Counted from the first letter of the stretch, positions 7,850 through 17,043 are shown. The stretch: 60,140 nucleotides of DNA from Spirochaetaceae bacterium (GCA_017936665.1 JAGBFB010000016.1:1-60140), one strand, 5' to 3'. Numbers and translations: made by a program. Notes: a model not told the origin generated them from the letters alone.

Positions 7850-8941
7850 ATGAAAAATAATTTTACTTTTAAAATTTTGCCTTTTGTTTTGATTTTTTTA
7901 TTTTGTGTTTTTAGTTTTTCTTGTGCAACAAAAACTGTGCCTGTTGAAACTAAAACAGATGATACAACTGAACTTTCTTTGATTTTTCCAAAGGCTATTT
8001 TTGAAAAAGAAAAAATTTCTGATGTTAAACAGAAAGTTGATTCAGAGTTTTCACAGCCTCATCAATTTACAGAAGTGTGGGGATATCTTTTAGACGGAAG
8101 GGAACATGAATTAAATCCTAGTAAAAATGTTGTAACAGATGTTGGATATTTTGGTGCAGGATTAAATACTTTTGGAAAACTAGTTGGTGTTCCTAATCCA
8201 ACAAAAATAAAAGATTTTGCAGGAAGAATTCATCTTGTAATTGTTGATAATAGTCGTTCTTTAACTCATTTTTGTTTAAATCCAAAATACGATGTACGTA
8301 AAAATTTAATTGATGATATTGTAAAATCTTCAAAAAATTTTGATGGAGTTCAAATTGATTTTGAATTAGTTTCTAACCAAGATGAAGAACACTATCTATC
8401 ATTTTTGAAAGAATTAAAACGAAAACTTCCTAATAAAATTTTAAGTGTAGCAATTCCTGCAAGACTTAAAACTTTAGAAAAAGATGCTTATCATTATTCA
8501 AAAATAAATGAAATTGTAGATAGAATTATTGTTATGGCTTACGATGAACATTGGGCAACAAGTAGACCTGGAGCTGTGGCATCAATCAATTGGTGTCAAA
8601 GAGTAATGTCTTATGCTTTATCAGTTATTCCTGATGAAAAATTAGTTATGGGCTTACCATTTTATGGTAGAGGCTGGAATACAGATGATACCGCTGGTGC
8701 CTACAGATTTCCTTCGATAGAAAAATTACAAACAAATAATAAAATTTCAGAAATTGTAAGAGAAAACGCCATTCCATCTTTTGAAATTAAAAAACAAGTT
8801 ACATATAAATTTTACTATGACGATTTATATTCCCTTGTTTTTAGAATGGATATGTACAAAGATAACGGAGTAAAAAATTTAGCTTTCTGGCGCCTAGGTC
8901 AAGAAGAAACTGAAGTTTGGAATTACATCAAGACAAAGTAG
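7850..8941 (+). CDS. GH18-family lipoprotein (YaaH/chitinase-like fold)
   Basis: Exported lipoprotein of 363 residues: hydrophobic signal then the lipobox FSFSC with Cys near residue 25. The body is a glycoside hydrolase family 18 barrel. Motifs are FDGVQIDFELVS (canonical DxxDxDxE, with Gln in place of the first inner Asp but the final Asp and catalytic Glu kept), then RIIVMAYDEHWATSRPG, KLVMGLPFYGRGW, and a C-terminal NLAFWRLGQE. The Gln variant resembles spore-cortex and cell-wall-associated GH18 proteins such as YaaH rather than classic chitinases, so peptidoglycan or N-acetylglucosamine polymers are plausible substrates. It stands alone, with a -10 box directly upstream and no ribosome binding site. 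Confidence 0.8.
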   Translation: MKNNFTFKILPFVLIFLFCVFSFSCATKTVPVETKTDDTTELSLIFPKAIFEKEKISDVKQKVDSEFSQPHQFTEVWGYLLDGREHELNPSKNVVTDVGYFGAGLNTFGKLVGVPNPTKIKDFAGRIHLVIVDNSRSLTHFCLNPKYDVRKNLIDDIVKSSKNFDGVQIDFELVSNQDEEHYLSFLKELKRKLPNKILSVAIPARLKTLEKDAYHYSKINEIVDRIIVMAYDEHWATSRPGAVASINWCQRVMSYALSVIPDEKLVMGLPFYGRGWNTDDTAGAYRFPSIEKLQTNNKISEIVRENAIPSFEIKKQVTYKFYYDDLYSLVFRMDMYKDNGVKNLAFWRLGQEETEVWNYIKTK

Positions 8942-9021
8942 AGTGTAAGGAATACCTAAAAATTACACCTAACCATATATCTTTCTTCTCCTATTTACAA
9001 AAATCATATATTTATATATTA

Positions 9022-9058
9022 TTGCATATTGAAGTGTTTTTTTTGCATAAATATGCAA
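9022..9058 (+). promoter_or_regulatory. candidate operator upstream of cimA-argGH
   Basis: ttgcata-aa-tatgcaa (9043-9058) is a 7-2-7 inverted repeat; half of it (ttgcata) also occurs at 9022-9028, and aagtgttt follows both. Size and AT-rich layout recall ARG boxes bound by ArgR/AhrC, but the match is loose. It sits 25-60 bases before the cimA start. Confidence 0.35.
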
Positions 9059-9083
9059 TTTAAGTGTTTAATAGGAATAAATT

Positions 9084-10715
9084 ATGTGTGCTCGTACAAG
9101 TTTTAATGTAAATATTTTAGATTCAACTCTTAGAGACGGTTCTCAGGGAGAAGGAATTAGTTTTTCTGTGCAGGATAAATTACACATTGTTCAAGCTCTT
9201 GATGAACTTGGCGTAAAATATATCGAAGCAGGAAATCCAGGTTCAAATCCTAAAGATTTAGAGTTTTTTGAAGAAGCTAAAAAACTTTCTTTACAAAATT
9301 CTCAAATTGTAGCCTTTGGAGCAACTCGTCGCAAAGGAATTACTTGCGAAGAAGATTCAAATCTTCAAAGTTTACTTTATGCAGGAACACAAACTGTTGT
9401 AATCTTTGGTAAATCTTGGGATTTTCAAGTTACTGATATTTTGAAGGCAACTTTAGAAGAAAATCTTGCAATGATTAAAGAAACTGTTGAGTTTTTAGTT
9501 GCCAATGGTCGCAATGTAATTTATGATGCAGAACATTTTTTTGATGCTTGGTATGCAAATCCTGAATATACCCTAAAAACCCTAAAAGCCGCTGTGGAAG
9601 GGGGAGCAAATATTCTTGCTTTATGCGATACAAAAGGTGGCACTATGCCAATGGAAATTCTAAAGGCAACAACTGCTGTTACAAGTGAATTTTCTGGCGT
9701 AAAAACTCCCCAAGGACTTCCTGTAGAAATTGGAATTCACACTCACAATGACGCAGGGCTTGCAGTTGCAAACTCTCTTATGGCTGTGGAAGCAGGAGCT
9801 TCTCATATTCAAGGAACTTTGCTTGGTTTTGGAGAGCGCACAGGGAATGCAAATCTTTCTTCAATAATTTCAAATCTTGAATTAAAAATGAATGTTCCTT
9901 GTCTTCCTGAAGGAAAACTAAAACTTTTAACTTCAGTATGTAAGAAGGTTGCAGAAGTTTCTAATCTTCCCTTAGAAAACGGAATGCCTTATGTTGGCTC
10001 AAACGCTTTTGCACATAAAGCCGGAATGCACATTGACGCTGTTACAAAAAATCCTACTGCATACGAACATGTTAGCCCAGAAACTGTAGGAAACGATAGA
10101 GTTTTCTTGATGAGTGAAGTTGCAGGACGCGCTACAATCTTAGAAAAAATCCGTAAGTTTGATGCTGGAATTACAAAAGATAATCCTGTTGTATCAGAAA
10201 TTGTTACAAAAATGAAAGAAATGGAACATAACGGATATCAGTTTGAAGGAGCTGAAGGAAGTTTTGAACTTATGGTACGCAAAATCATCGGAAAGTATCG
10301 ACCTTTTTTCAAACTTCATTATTATAAAACCATTGGTGAACAACCACGAATTGACGGACTTTTATGTTCTTTTGCACAATTAAAAATTGAAGTTGACGGC
10401 CAACTTGCAGTTACTGCTGGAGAAGGGGACGGTCCTGTTCATGCTTTGGATACTGCTTTGCGTTCTGCTTTAGAGCGATTTTATCCAACAGTTAGCACAA
10501 TTAGACTTACTGACTACAAAGTGCGTGTTTTGGATTCAAAATCTGCAACCGGAGCTAAGGTTCGTGTTTTGATAGAAACAACTGACGGCTTGGATATTTG
10601 GACAACAGTTGGAGTTTCAACCGACATTATCGAAGCTTCATGGCTTGCTTTGGTTGATTCATTTGAATATAAACTTATTCGAGATATCGAAAAAAAATAT
10701 AAAAACTACATTTAG
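9084..10715 (+). CDS. cimA: (R)-citramalate synthase
   Basis: Condenses pyruvate and acetyl-CoA to citramalate, feeding 2-oxobutyrate for isoleucine in bacteria that bypass threonine deaminase. The 543-residue length and opening DSTLRDGSQGEGISFSVQDK are diagnostic of the long citramalate synthase branch of the DRE-TIM metallolyase family. Metal-binding HTHNDAGLAVAN and the downstream GERTGNANL are present. The C-terminal third is a LeuA-type regulatory domain (VRVLIETTDGLDIWTTVGVS). 2-isopropylmalate synthase is the main alternative but has a different N-terminal motif. It precedes argG by 22 bases, so transcription with argGH is likely. Start ATG at 9084 has ataggaa upstream. Confidence 0.88.
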   Translation: MCARTSFNVNILDSTLRDGSQGEGISFSVQDKLHIVQALDELGVKYIEAGNPGSNPKDLEFFEEAKKLSLQNSQIVAFGATRRKGITCEEDSNLQSLLYAGTQTVVIFGKSWDFQVTDILKATLEENLAMIKETVEFLVANGRNVIYDAEHFFDAWYANPEYTLKTLKAAVEGGANILALCDTKGGTMPMEILKATTAVTSEFSGVKTPQGLPVEIGIHTHNDAGLAVANSLMAVEAGASHIQGTLLGFGERTGNANLSSIISNLELKMNVPCLPEGKLKLLTSVCKKVAEVSNLPLENGMPYVGSNAFAHKAGMHIDAVTKNPTAYEHVSPETVGNDRVFLMSEVAGRATILEKIRKFDAGITKDNPVVSEIVTKMKEMEHNGYQFEGAEGSFELMVRKIIGKYRPFFKLHYYKTIGEQPRIDGLLCSFAQLKIEVDGQLAVTAGEGDGPVHALDTALRSALERFYPTVSTIRLTDYKVRVLDSKSATGAKVRVLIETTDGLDIWTTVGVSTDIIEASWLALVDSFEYKLIRDIEKKYKNYI

Positions 10716-10737
10716 AGTCTTTTAATAGGAGTATTTT

Positions 10738-12003
10738 ATGAGTAAAGACAAGGTTATTTTAGCTTATTCTGGTGGACTTGATACAACAGTTATCATTCCT
10801 TGGTTAAAAGAAAACTACGATTATGATGTTATCGCTGTTTGTATTGATGTAGGTCAAGGTGACGATTGGAAAGCAATCAAAGACCGTGCATTAAAAACAG
10901 GGGCAAGTGCATGTTATGTTGTTGATGCTCGTGAAGAATATATTACAGATTACATTTGGCCATCTGTAAAAGCAAACGCAGTTTACGAAGACCAATATTT
11001 GCTTGGAACATCAACTGCTCGTCCTTTAATCGGAAAAATTTTGGTAGAATATGCTCGTCAAGAGGGTGCTGTTGCAATTTGCCACGGTGCTACAGGAAAA
11101 GGAAACGACCAAATCCGTTTTGAACTTGCAATTAAAGCTTTTGCTCCAGATTTAAAAGTTATTGCAGCTTGGCGTGATGCAAAATGGGATATGGATAGTC
11201 GTGAAGCAGAAATCAAGTATCTTGAAGATAGAGGACTTGAAGTTCCAATGAAAAAAGACCAATCATATTCTCGTGATGAAAATATCTGGCATCTTTCTCA
11301 CGAAGGTTTGGAACTTGAAAAAACTGAAAACGAACCAAATTACAAACACATGCTTAAAAATACTGTTGTTCCAGAAGAAGCACCAGAAGCAGGTGAATAT
11401 GTAAAGATTGAATTTGAAAAAGGTATTCCAGTTAGTGTAAACGATAAAAAAATGAGTGCCTTAGAAATTATGACTGAACTCAACAAAATCGGTGGAAGAA
11501 ACGGTGTTGGTTTGGCAGATATTTGCGAAAATCGTTGTGTAGGTATGAAATCTCGTGGTGTTTACGAAACTCCTGGTGGAACAATTTTGTACTTTGCTCA
11601 CGAAATGTTAGATCATCTTTGCTTAGACAGAGATACTTATCACTTCAAACAACAAGTTTCTCTAAAAATGAGTGACCTTATCTACGATGGAAAATGGTTT
11701 ACAACTTTGATGGATGCTTGTATGGCTTTTGTTGATAAAACTCAAGAAACTGTTACAGGTTGGGTAAAACTTAAGTTGTACAAAGGTTCTATCCGTGGAG
11801 CAGGAAGTTACTCAAAATACAGTCTTTACAACGAAAGTATTGCTTCTTTTACAACTGGTGATTTATACAATCATCACGATGCTGAAGGATTTATCACATT
11901 GTTCGGATTGCCTTTGAAGGTAAGAGCAATGATGGAACAACAAGTTGGTGAAGGCCAAGCTATCGTTGGAAGCAAAAACTTAAAAAAACGCCCAACAGAG
12001 TAA
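10738..12003 (+). CDS. argG: argininosuccinate synthase
   Basis: Joins citrulline and aspartate with ATP to give argininosuccinate in arginine synthesis. The 421-residue product starts with the PP-loop ATP pyrophosphatase motif AYSGGLDTTVIIPWL, and holds the conserved HGATGKGNDQIRFE, the SREAEIKYL region and SIRGAGSYSKYSLYN near the end. Length and motifs are normal. taggag lies upstream of the ATG. It is followed 19 bases later by argH. No argB, C, D, F or J gene is in the window, so citrulline must come from elsewhere. Confidence 0.95.
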   Translation: MSKDKVILAYSGGLDTTVIIPWLKENYDYDVIAVCIDVGQGDDWKAIKDRALKTGASACYVVDAREEYITDYIWPSVKANAVYEDQYLLGTSTARPLIGKILVEYARQEGAVAICHGATGKGNDQIRFELAIKAFAPDLKVIAAWRDAKWDMDSREAEIKYLEDRGLEVPMKKDQSYSRDENIWHLSHEGLELEKTENEPNYKHMLKNTVVPEEAPEAGEYVKIEFEKGIPVSVNDKKMSALEIMTELNKIGGRNGVGLADICENRCVGMKSRGVYETPGGTILYFAHEMLDHLCLDRDTYHFKQQVSLKMSDLIYDGKWFTTLMDACMAFVDKTQETVTGWVKLKLYKGSIRGAGSYSKYSLYNESIASFTTGDLYNHHDAEGFITLFGLPLKVRAMMEQQVGEGQAIVGSKNLKKRPTE

Positions 12004-12022
12004 TTTGAATAAGGAACAAAAT

Positions 12023-13444
12023 ATGGAAAAAAGGGATGCAATTTCAGGTGGAAATCACGCAGCGTTGTGGCATGGAAGGTTCAAAGAAGGACCTGATGCA
12101 GATGCAGTAGCTTTTGAAACATCAATTCATGTTGATGAAAGAATGGCTTTTGACGATATTTCAGGTAGTAAAGCCCATGTTGCAATGTTAGGTGAATCTG
12201 GAATTATCCCTTTTGAAGAAGCAACTTTGATTATCAAAACTCTTGAAGAAATTTCTCAAGATTTAAAAGATGAAAAACTAAAGATTGATTATTCTGCAGA
12301 AGATATTCATTCTTTTATCGAAGGTACTTTAACAGATAGAATTGGCGAAGCAGGAAAAAAAGTTCACACAGGGCGCAGTCGTAATGACCAAATTGCTTTA
12401 GATGAACGACTCTATCTTCGCCATGCAATTCCTACTTTACAAAATAAAATCATCACTTTAATTGAAACATTAACTTGTATTGCAAAAAATCATAAATCTT
12501 CTTTGATGAGTGGATATACTCACATGCAACGAGCTCAACCTGTAACTTTGGCTCATCACCTTTGTGCTTGGTGTTGGATGCTTACTCGTGATAATGATAG
12601 ACTTTCTGATGCCTTAAAACGAATTGATTTTTCTCCTTTAGGTGCAGGTGCTTTAGCTGGTACAGGTCTTCCGTTGAACAGAGAACTTGTGGCAGAAAAA
12701 CTCGGATTTTCTGGGGTTACACAAAATTCCCTAGATACAGTTTCTGATAGAGATTATTGCATCGAGTTTACTTCCGCTTTTTCTTTATTGATGACTCATC
12801 TTTCACGCTTTTGTGAAGAAGTTGTTTTGTGGTCAACAGAAGAATTTAAGTTCATCAATTTATCAGAAAAATGGTCTACAGGTTCTAGCATCATGCCACA
12901 GAAAAAAAATCCAGATTTTGCTGAATTGATTCGTGGTCGCACAGGAAAAGTTTATGGCGATTTGATTGCTCTTCTTACAATGATGAAAGGACTTCCACTT
13001 TCTTATAATCGTGATATGCAAGAGGATAAGGAAAGTTTATTTGATGCCTACGACACAGTTTCTTCTTGTTTAACAATTTTTACTAAAATGATTGGAACTG
13101 CTTCTTGGAACACAGATAGAATGTTTGCTTCTTGTATTGGAGGTTTTGCCAATGCTACAGATGTGGCTGATTATCTTGTTAGAAAGGGAATGCCTTTTAG
13201 AACTGCCCACGGAGTTGCTGCAAAAGCGGTTCGTATGGGGATTGAATCAAATTGCAATATTGAAGATTTATCAATTCAACAACTTAAAGAATGTTCAGAA
13301 TTAATAGAAGATGATATTTTCTCTATGATTACTCCAGAAGCTTGCGTAAATGTAAGAACTGTTACAGGTGGACCTTCTGAAAAATCAGTAGAAAATCAAA
13401 TTGTTGCTTTAACAAATTATTGTAATGAATTTTCCCGTAAATAA
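12023..13444 (+). CDS. argH: argininosuccinate lyase
   Basis: Splits argininosuccinate to arginine and fumarate. The signature SSIMPQKKNPDFAELIRGR and the substrate loops HTGRSRNDQIA and SGYTHMQRAQPVTLAHH are intact. I place the start at ATG 12023, giving 473 residues, because aagga at 12011-12015 is well spaced to it; a TTG at 12005 in the same frame would add six residues but has no ribosome binding site. The protein belongs to the fumarase/aspartase superfamily with the usual all-helical tetramer fold. It completes the argGH pair and ends 41 bases before the amino acid binding-protein gene. Confidence 0.95.
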   Translation: MEKRDAISGGNHAALWHGRFKEGPDADAVAFETSIHVDERMAFDDISGSKAHVAMLGESGIIPFEEATLIIKTLEEISQDLKDEKLKIDYSAEDIHSFIEGTLTDRIGEAGKKVHTGRSRNDQIALDERLYLRHAIPTLQNKIITLIETLTCIAKNHKSSLMSGYTHMQRAQPVTLAHHLCAWCWMLTRDNDRLSDALKRIDFSPLGAGALAGTGLPLNRELVAEKLGFSGVTQNSLDTVSDRDYCIEFTSAFSLLMTHLSRFCEEVVLWSTEEFKFINLSEKWSTGSSIMPQKKNPDFAELIRGRTGKVYGDLIALLTMMKGLPLSYNRDMQEDKESLFDAYDTVSSCLTIFTKMIGTASWNTDRMFASCIGGFANATDVADYLVRKGMPFRTAHGVAAKAVRMGIESNCNIEDLSIQQLKECSELIEDDIFSMITPEACVNVRTVTGGPSEKSVENQIVALTNYCNEFSRK

Positions 13445-13485
13445 ACGGTAGAAAATATTTTATCAACTTTAAACGGAGGTTTAAA

Positions 13486-14250
13486 ATGAAGAAAATTTTA
13501 GTTGTTTTAATGGCTTTGTTAGTTTTATTTTCAGTAACAGGCTGTAAAAAACAAGATGCATTTGTTCTTGGACTCGACGATTCTTTTCCACCAATGGGAT
13601 TTAGAAACGATGCAAACGAAATTGTTGGTTACGACATTGATTTGGCTTCAGAAGCTTGTAAAAGATTAAATCTTAAACTTGTTTGCCAACCAATCGACTG
13701 GGCTGCAAAAGAACAAGAACTTGCAACAGGTAGTATCGATTGTATTTGGAATGGATTTACAATCACACCAGAAAGACTCGAAGCAATGTCATTTTCAAAA
13801 CCATATCTTGACAATGCTCAAGTTGCAATCGTAAGAACAGATTCAGGATTTGAAACATTAGCAGATTTAGCTGGTAAAAAAATTGGTCTTCAAGCTGGTT
13901 CAAGTGCAGCAGAAGCTGTAGATTCATTACCTGAATTCAAAGCATCTGTAGCAGAAATTGTTGAATTTAAAGACAATTTAACAGCTCTTATGGATCTTGA
14001 AATTGGTGGTGTTGATGCTGTAATCATGGATATTGTTGTAGGAAGCTATAGCATTCAAACATCTGGAAAAGATTTTGTAGTTCTTGATGAACACTTAACA
14101 ACAGAAGAATACGGAATCGGTTTCCGCAAAGAAGATACAGAATTAAGAGATGCTTTCCAAAAAACACTTGAAGAAATGGCTGCTGACGGAACAGTTGCAG
14201 AAATTTCTACAAAATGGTTTGGAACTGATATTTCTGTAATCGGAAAATAA
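13486..14250 (+). CDS. amino acid ABC transporter substrate-binding lipoprotein
   Basis: Periplasm-facing solute-binding protein of the polar amino acid (SBP family 3) class, 254 residues. It has a signal peptide with lipobox VTGC, then GLDDSFPPMGFRNDANEIVGYDIDL cut here as the family-typical binding-site start (first part GLDDSFPPMGF), WDGF-like IWNGFTITPER, and the C-terminal GFRKEDTELRDAFQKTLEEM. It follows argH by 41 bases with a strong ribosome binding site (ggaggt), and is separated from the permease by a hairpin with a T-run, which may let the binding protein be made in excess. Context next to argGH suggests arginine, citrulline or a related basic amino acid, but the sequence does not settle this. 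Confidence 0.88.
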   Translation: MKKILVVLMALLVLFSVTGCKKQDAFVLGLDDSFPPMGFRNDANEIVGYDIDLASEACKRLNLKLVCQPIDWAAKEQELATGSIDCIWNGFTITPERLEAMSFSKPYLDNAQVAIVRTDSGFETLADLAGKKIGLQAGSSAAEAVDSLPEFKASVAEIVEFKDNLTALMDLEIGGVDAVIMDIVVGSYSIQTSGKDFVVLDEHLTTEEYGIGFRKEDTELRDAFQKTLEEMAADGTVAEISTKWFGTDISVIGK

Positions 14251-14285
14251 TTAATATAAAATCGTATTTTAACGAATTTTTATAG

Positions 14286-14322
14286 AATGGCTGTCGGAAT
14301 TGTTCTGGCAGCTATTTTTTTT
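14286..14322 (+). terminator. partial terminator between binding protein and permease
   Basis: Hairpin atggctgtcggaa / ttctggcagctat (with G-T pairs) followed by eight Ts. It lies inside the transporter gene set, so it probably reduces rather than ends transcription into the permease. Confidence 0.65.
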
Positions 14323-14386
14323 ATTTTTGTTTTATGATATAATTTTCATAATAAATAATTTTTAGAAAAATTTTAAGTAGGTTATT

Positions 14387-15061
14387 ATGGAATCTCAAGG
14401 TTTTAGTTCTTTTATGTCACTTATGACCGCATTATCTGGTGGAATGTGGGTTTCTGTAAAAGTATTTTTCCTAACGCTTTTGTTTTCACTTCCTGGTGGT
14501 TTGCTGATTGCTTTTGGAAGAATGTCTAAATTAAAAGTTATTTCTGTTCCTGTAAATATTTTTATGTTAATCATTCGCGGAACTCCTTTGATGTTACAAA
14601 TAATTTTTGTGTACTTTGCACCTGCTCATCTTTCTCAAATTTTTGGTCAAAGGTTTCATTTTGATAGATTTATTGCTGTAATAATTGCCTTTGCTGTAAA
14701 TTATGCTGCTTATTTTGCAGAAATTTATCGTGGTGGAATTGAATCTATTCCAAAAGGTCAATACGAAGCTGCAAAGGTTTTAGGTTTTACCAAAAAACAA
14801 ACTTTTTTTAAGATAATTCTTCCTCAGGTAATTAAACGAATTTTACCTGCCACAGGAAACGAAGTTATCACTCTTGTAAAAGATACTTCTTTGGCTCAAG
14901 TTATTGGCGTTGTAGAACTTTTCCGTGTTGCTTACAACTTTGCAAGTAGTAGAGTTTCTGTTGCACCTCTTTTTGTGGCAGGCGTGTTCTATTTCTTTAT
15001 GAACTGGGTTGTGTCTTTCACTTTTGAAAAATTAGAAAAGAAATTATCATATTACAGATAA
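14387..15061 (+). CDS. amino acid ABC transporter permease (HisM/GlnP type)
   Basis: Membrane subunit of 224 residues with about five helices. It has the polar amino acid permease signature: [11 protein letters not shown] early on, [20 protein letters not shown], then the ATPase-docking EAA loop [20 protein letters not shown]. It follows the binding protein after a partial terminator and precedes the ATPase by 23 bases. Together they make a complete importer. The start ATG at 14387 has aagtagg upstream. Substrate is probably a basic or polar amino acid. Confidence 0.9.
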   Translation: MESQGFSSFMSLMTALSGGMWVSVKVFFLTLLFSLPGGLLIAFGRMSKLKVISVPVNIFMLIIRGTPLMLQIIFVYFAPAHLSQIFGQRFHFDRFIAVIIAFAVNYAAYFAEIYRGGIESIPKGQYEAAKVLGFTKKQTFFKIILPQVIKRILPATGNEVITLVKDTSLAQVIGVVELFRVAYNFASSRVSVAPLFVAGVFYFFMNWVVSFTFEKLEKKLSYYR

Positions 15062-15084
15062 TCAAACGATTTACGGGAGAATTT

Positions 15085-15825
15085 ATGGAAGTTATATCCG
15101 TTCAAAATGTTAAAAAATCCTTTAAAAAATTTGAAGTACTAAAAGGAATTTCTTTTACAGTAAAAGAAGGTGAAGTTCTTAGTATCATAGGACCTTCTGG
15201 TTCAGGAAAATCAACCTTATTGCGCTGTATCACTCAATTAGAAACTGTTACCGATGGAAGTATTTCAATTTGTGGACAAACTCTTGTAAAAGATTCAGTT
15301 TATGCATCAAAAGAAGATTGTTTGAATATCGGTTTGAAAGTAGGTCTAGTTTTTCAAAATTTCAATCTTTTTCCTCATATGAATGTTTTAGAAAATATTA
15401 TTTGTGCTCAAATTAATGTTCTAAAACGCTCAAAAGATGAAGCAATTCAAATTGCAAGAGAATTACTTAAAAAGATGAATTTATCTGATAAAGAAAATTC
15501 CTATCCTTGTGAGCTTTCTGGAGGTCAGCAACAGCGTGTTTCTATTGCTAGAGCCTTAGCAATGAAGCCTGAAGTTTTGTTTTTTGATGAACCAACTTCT
15601 GCACTTGACCCTGAACTTACTGGCGAAATTCTAAAAGTAATTCGCTCTTTGGCAGAAGAAAATATGACCATGGTTGTTGTAACTCACGAAATGTCCTTTG
15701 CTAGAGATTTATCTGATAAAATTATTTTTATGGATAAGGGAGTAATTGTAGAGGAAGGAACTCCAGAGCAAGTTATCAATAATCCTCAAAATGAACGAAC
15801 AAAGGCTTTTTTGTCTAGATTTTAG
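15085..15825 (+). CDS. amino acid ABC transporter ATP-binding protein (GlnQ/HisP type)
   Basis: ATPase of the importer, 246 residues. Walker [15 protein letters not shown]-loop [16 protein letters not shown], signature [19 protein letters not shown], Walker [16 protein letters not shown] and switch [14 protein letters not shown] are all canonical for the polar amino acid family. Between Walker A and the Q-loop there is a slightly longer stretch ([14 protein letters not shown]) than in the shortest relatives. It closes the three-gene transporter; the next feature is a tRNA with its own promoter. Confidence 0.92.
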   Translation: MEVISVQNVKKSFKKFEVLKGISFTVKEGEVLSIIGPSGSGKSTLLRCITQLETVTDGSISICGQTLVKDSVYASKEDCLNIGLKVGLVFQNFNLFPHMNVLENIICAQINVLKRSKDEAIQIARELLKKMNLSDKENSYPCELSGGQQQRVSIARALAMKPEVLFFDEPTSALDPELTGEILKVIRSLAEENMTMVVVTHEMSFARDLSDKIIFMDKGVIVEEGTPEQVINNPQNERTKAFLSRF

Positions 15826-15891
15826 TTTTTTTTAGAATTATTGAAGAAGTTGTAAATAAAATTTATTTTTAAGAATTTAGTTCAATACATA

Positions 15892-15920
15892 TTGACCTAA
15901 AACTTAATTTAATATAAAAT
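15892..15920 (+). promoter_or_regulatory. promoter of tRNA-Leu
   Basis: -35 ttgacc (15892-15897), 17-base spacer, -10 taaaat (15915-15920), eleven bases before the tRNA. A clean vegetative-sigma type promoter. Confidence 0.75.
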
Positions 15921-15930
15921 GTTATTTGTC

Positions 15931-16017
15931 GCCGGGATGGTGGAATAGGTAGACACAAGGGACTTAAAATCCCTCGGCATTTAAAACGCCGTGCCAGTTC
16001 GATTCTGGTTCCCGGCA
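15931..16017 (+). tRNA. tRNA-Leu (anticodon TAA)
   Basis: An 87-base cloverleaf. The acceptor arm is gccggga / tcccggc with discriminator a. The anticodon stem aggga / tccct encloses the loop cttaaaa, anticodon TAA at 15965-15967. A long class II variable arm (cggcatttaaaacgccg) and a T arm with ttcgatt are present. The long variable arm and anticodon identify leucine. CCA is not encoded and must be added later. It reads UUA and UUG codons, heavily used in this AT-rich genome. Confidence 0.97.
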
Positions 16018-16020
16018 AAA

Positions 16021-16052
16021 AAAAGCAGTTTCTTTTGAAACTGCTTTTTTTT
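16021..16052. terminator. bidirectional terminator after tRNA-Leu
   Basis: Perfect 12-bp stem aaaagcagtttc / gaaactgctttt with a tttt loop, T-run on both strands. It ends the tRNA transcript and can also serve the minus-strand operon ending at 16075. Confidence 0.85.
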
Positions 16053-16074
16053 ATCTTTTGAACTTTTGTCTAAT

Positions 16075-16491
16075 TTATTTTACTTGGCTATATGTGTTTG
16101 CAATTTCTGAGCGCCATTCGTAAGTTGCTTCTCGTTTTTCCCACTCAATAACTCTTTTTATTGTAAAATGTCTTAAATCATGGGGATTTTCAAAGAAAAC
16201 TACAGCAAATCTTCCTTGTCCAATATAAGTAATTTTTTCGTTATCAGCTAATTTTTCGGTTTCGTTTATTTTAGAAAGAACGCAGTCAAAATGTGCAGGA
16301 TTTCCTGTGTCTTTGTTTGCAATAGCAGAAGCTAGTTCTTCGATTGGTTGATTGCAATATTCACAAATATGAGTTTCAAAAACTGTTTTTAATTGAGTTT
16401 CTTCATTTTTGTTTTGGTTAAAATTTTTGTGAGAATTATTTTTTCCTGAATACCATTTGTTTTTGTTTGGGTATGAGTGTTTTCGGTCCAT
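16075..16491 (-). CDS. conserved small protein with CxxC...HxxC zinc-like motif
   Basis: Function not recognised. I start it at ATG 16491 (138 residues) because aggaag lies directly before it; an ATG 15 bases upstream would overlap that site. The first 40 residues are polar and basic, rich in Lys, Asn, His and Ser, and probably disordered. Then comes a likely zinc site, CEYCNQPI about 27 residues before HFDC, followed by a compact domain with ITYIGQGRFAVVFFENP. It is the last gene of the minus-strand rpsP-to-yraN gene string and starts two bases after the stop of the 55-codon gene. Basic tail plus zinc knuckle suggest nucleic acid contact, but that is inference. Confidence 0.6.
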   Translation of the reverse strand: MDRKHSYPNKNKWYSGKNNSHKNFNQNKNEETQLKTVFETHICEYCNQPIEELASAIANKDTGNPAHFDCVLSKINETEKLADNEKITYIGQGRFAVVFFENPHDLRHFTIKRVIEWEKREATYEWRSEIANTYSQVK

Positions 16492-16492
16492 T

Positions 16493-16660
16493 TTACTTCC
16501 TTTCAAAATCGTTGTCTTCTATGAGTTTACGACTTAAAATCATTGCTATTCTATGAATAGCTCCATCAAGATACGTTGCATCGTGAATTTTTTCTCGTAT
16601 CTCAAGAATATAAGGTGATACTTCCTGTTTTTTGCTTCTGTTAACTTGTACTGAATTCAT
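16493..16660 (-). CDS. small 55-codon gene between yraN and the zinc-motif gene
   Basis: A complete small frame, ATG at 16660 and TAA at 16493-16495. Its ATG overlaps the stop of yraN (atga), and its stop lies one base before the ATG of the next gene, so it is packed like a real coupled cistron. The product is helical and charged, with IREKIHDATYLDGAIHRIAM in the middle and ending DNDFERK. No known domain recognised. The tight packing on both sides is the main support; its own end also supplies the ribosome binding site (aggaag) of the next gene. Confidence 0.7.
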   Translation of the reverse strand: MNSVQVNRSKKQEVSPYILEIREKIHDATYLDGAIHRIAMILSRKLIEDNDFERK

Positions 16661-17043
16661 AATGGCTCCGAAAAAGCATTTTCTAAATGATATACGCTGT
16701 CAAAACCAGGCATATCAATGACAATCACATCAAATCTAATATAGCTGTCATTATATTGTCGATATAAATTTAGAAAACGTTTAGTCGTTTCTGCAATTCT
16801 TTTTTGTTTTATTTTACCTAAAATATGTTCTAATGTTTCTAGGCAGCCAGAAGGCAAAGTTTTTACTTCAACAAAAACAATAGTATCATCAATTTGTGCT
16901 ATTATATCAATTTCTCCTCTTCTTGTCCTCCAATTACGATGAAGAATTTTATAGTTTTTTGATATTAGATAATCAGCCGCTCTTTGTTCACCATTACTTC
17001 CTAGTTTTTTGGTGTTACGTTTATAATTATAATTTGTATTCAT
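16657..17043 (-). CDS. yraN: YraN/UPF0102 family endonuclease-like protein
   Basis: A 128-residue member of the UPF0102 (YraN) family, a small PD-(D/E)XK nuclease-like fold of uncertain role, thought to act in DNA processing. Motifs: GSNGEQRAADYLISKNYKIL, then RRGEIDIIAQ and VFVEVKT, which supply the acidic and E-x-K active-site residues, and YIRFDVIVID near the end. In many bacteria yraN lies near rplS, rnhB and trmD, as it does here. It overlaps the end of the HD-GYP gene by 17 bases and the start of the next gene by four. Confidence 0.85.
   Translation of the reverse strand: MNTNYNYKRNTKKLGSNGEQRAADYLISKNYKILHRNWRTRRGEIDIIAQIDDTIVFVEVKTLPSGCLETLEHILGKIKQKRIAETTKRFLNLYRQYNDSYIRFDVIVIDMPGFDSVYHLENAFSEPL

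Noticed and set aside
12005-12022. TTG start six codons upstream for argH
   Set aside because: The ATG at 12023 has a well placed aagga, the TTG has none.
13092-13304. Second frame inside argH
   Set aside because: Shadow of a well conserved gene in another frame, no independent signals.
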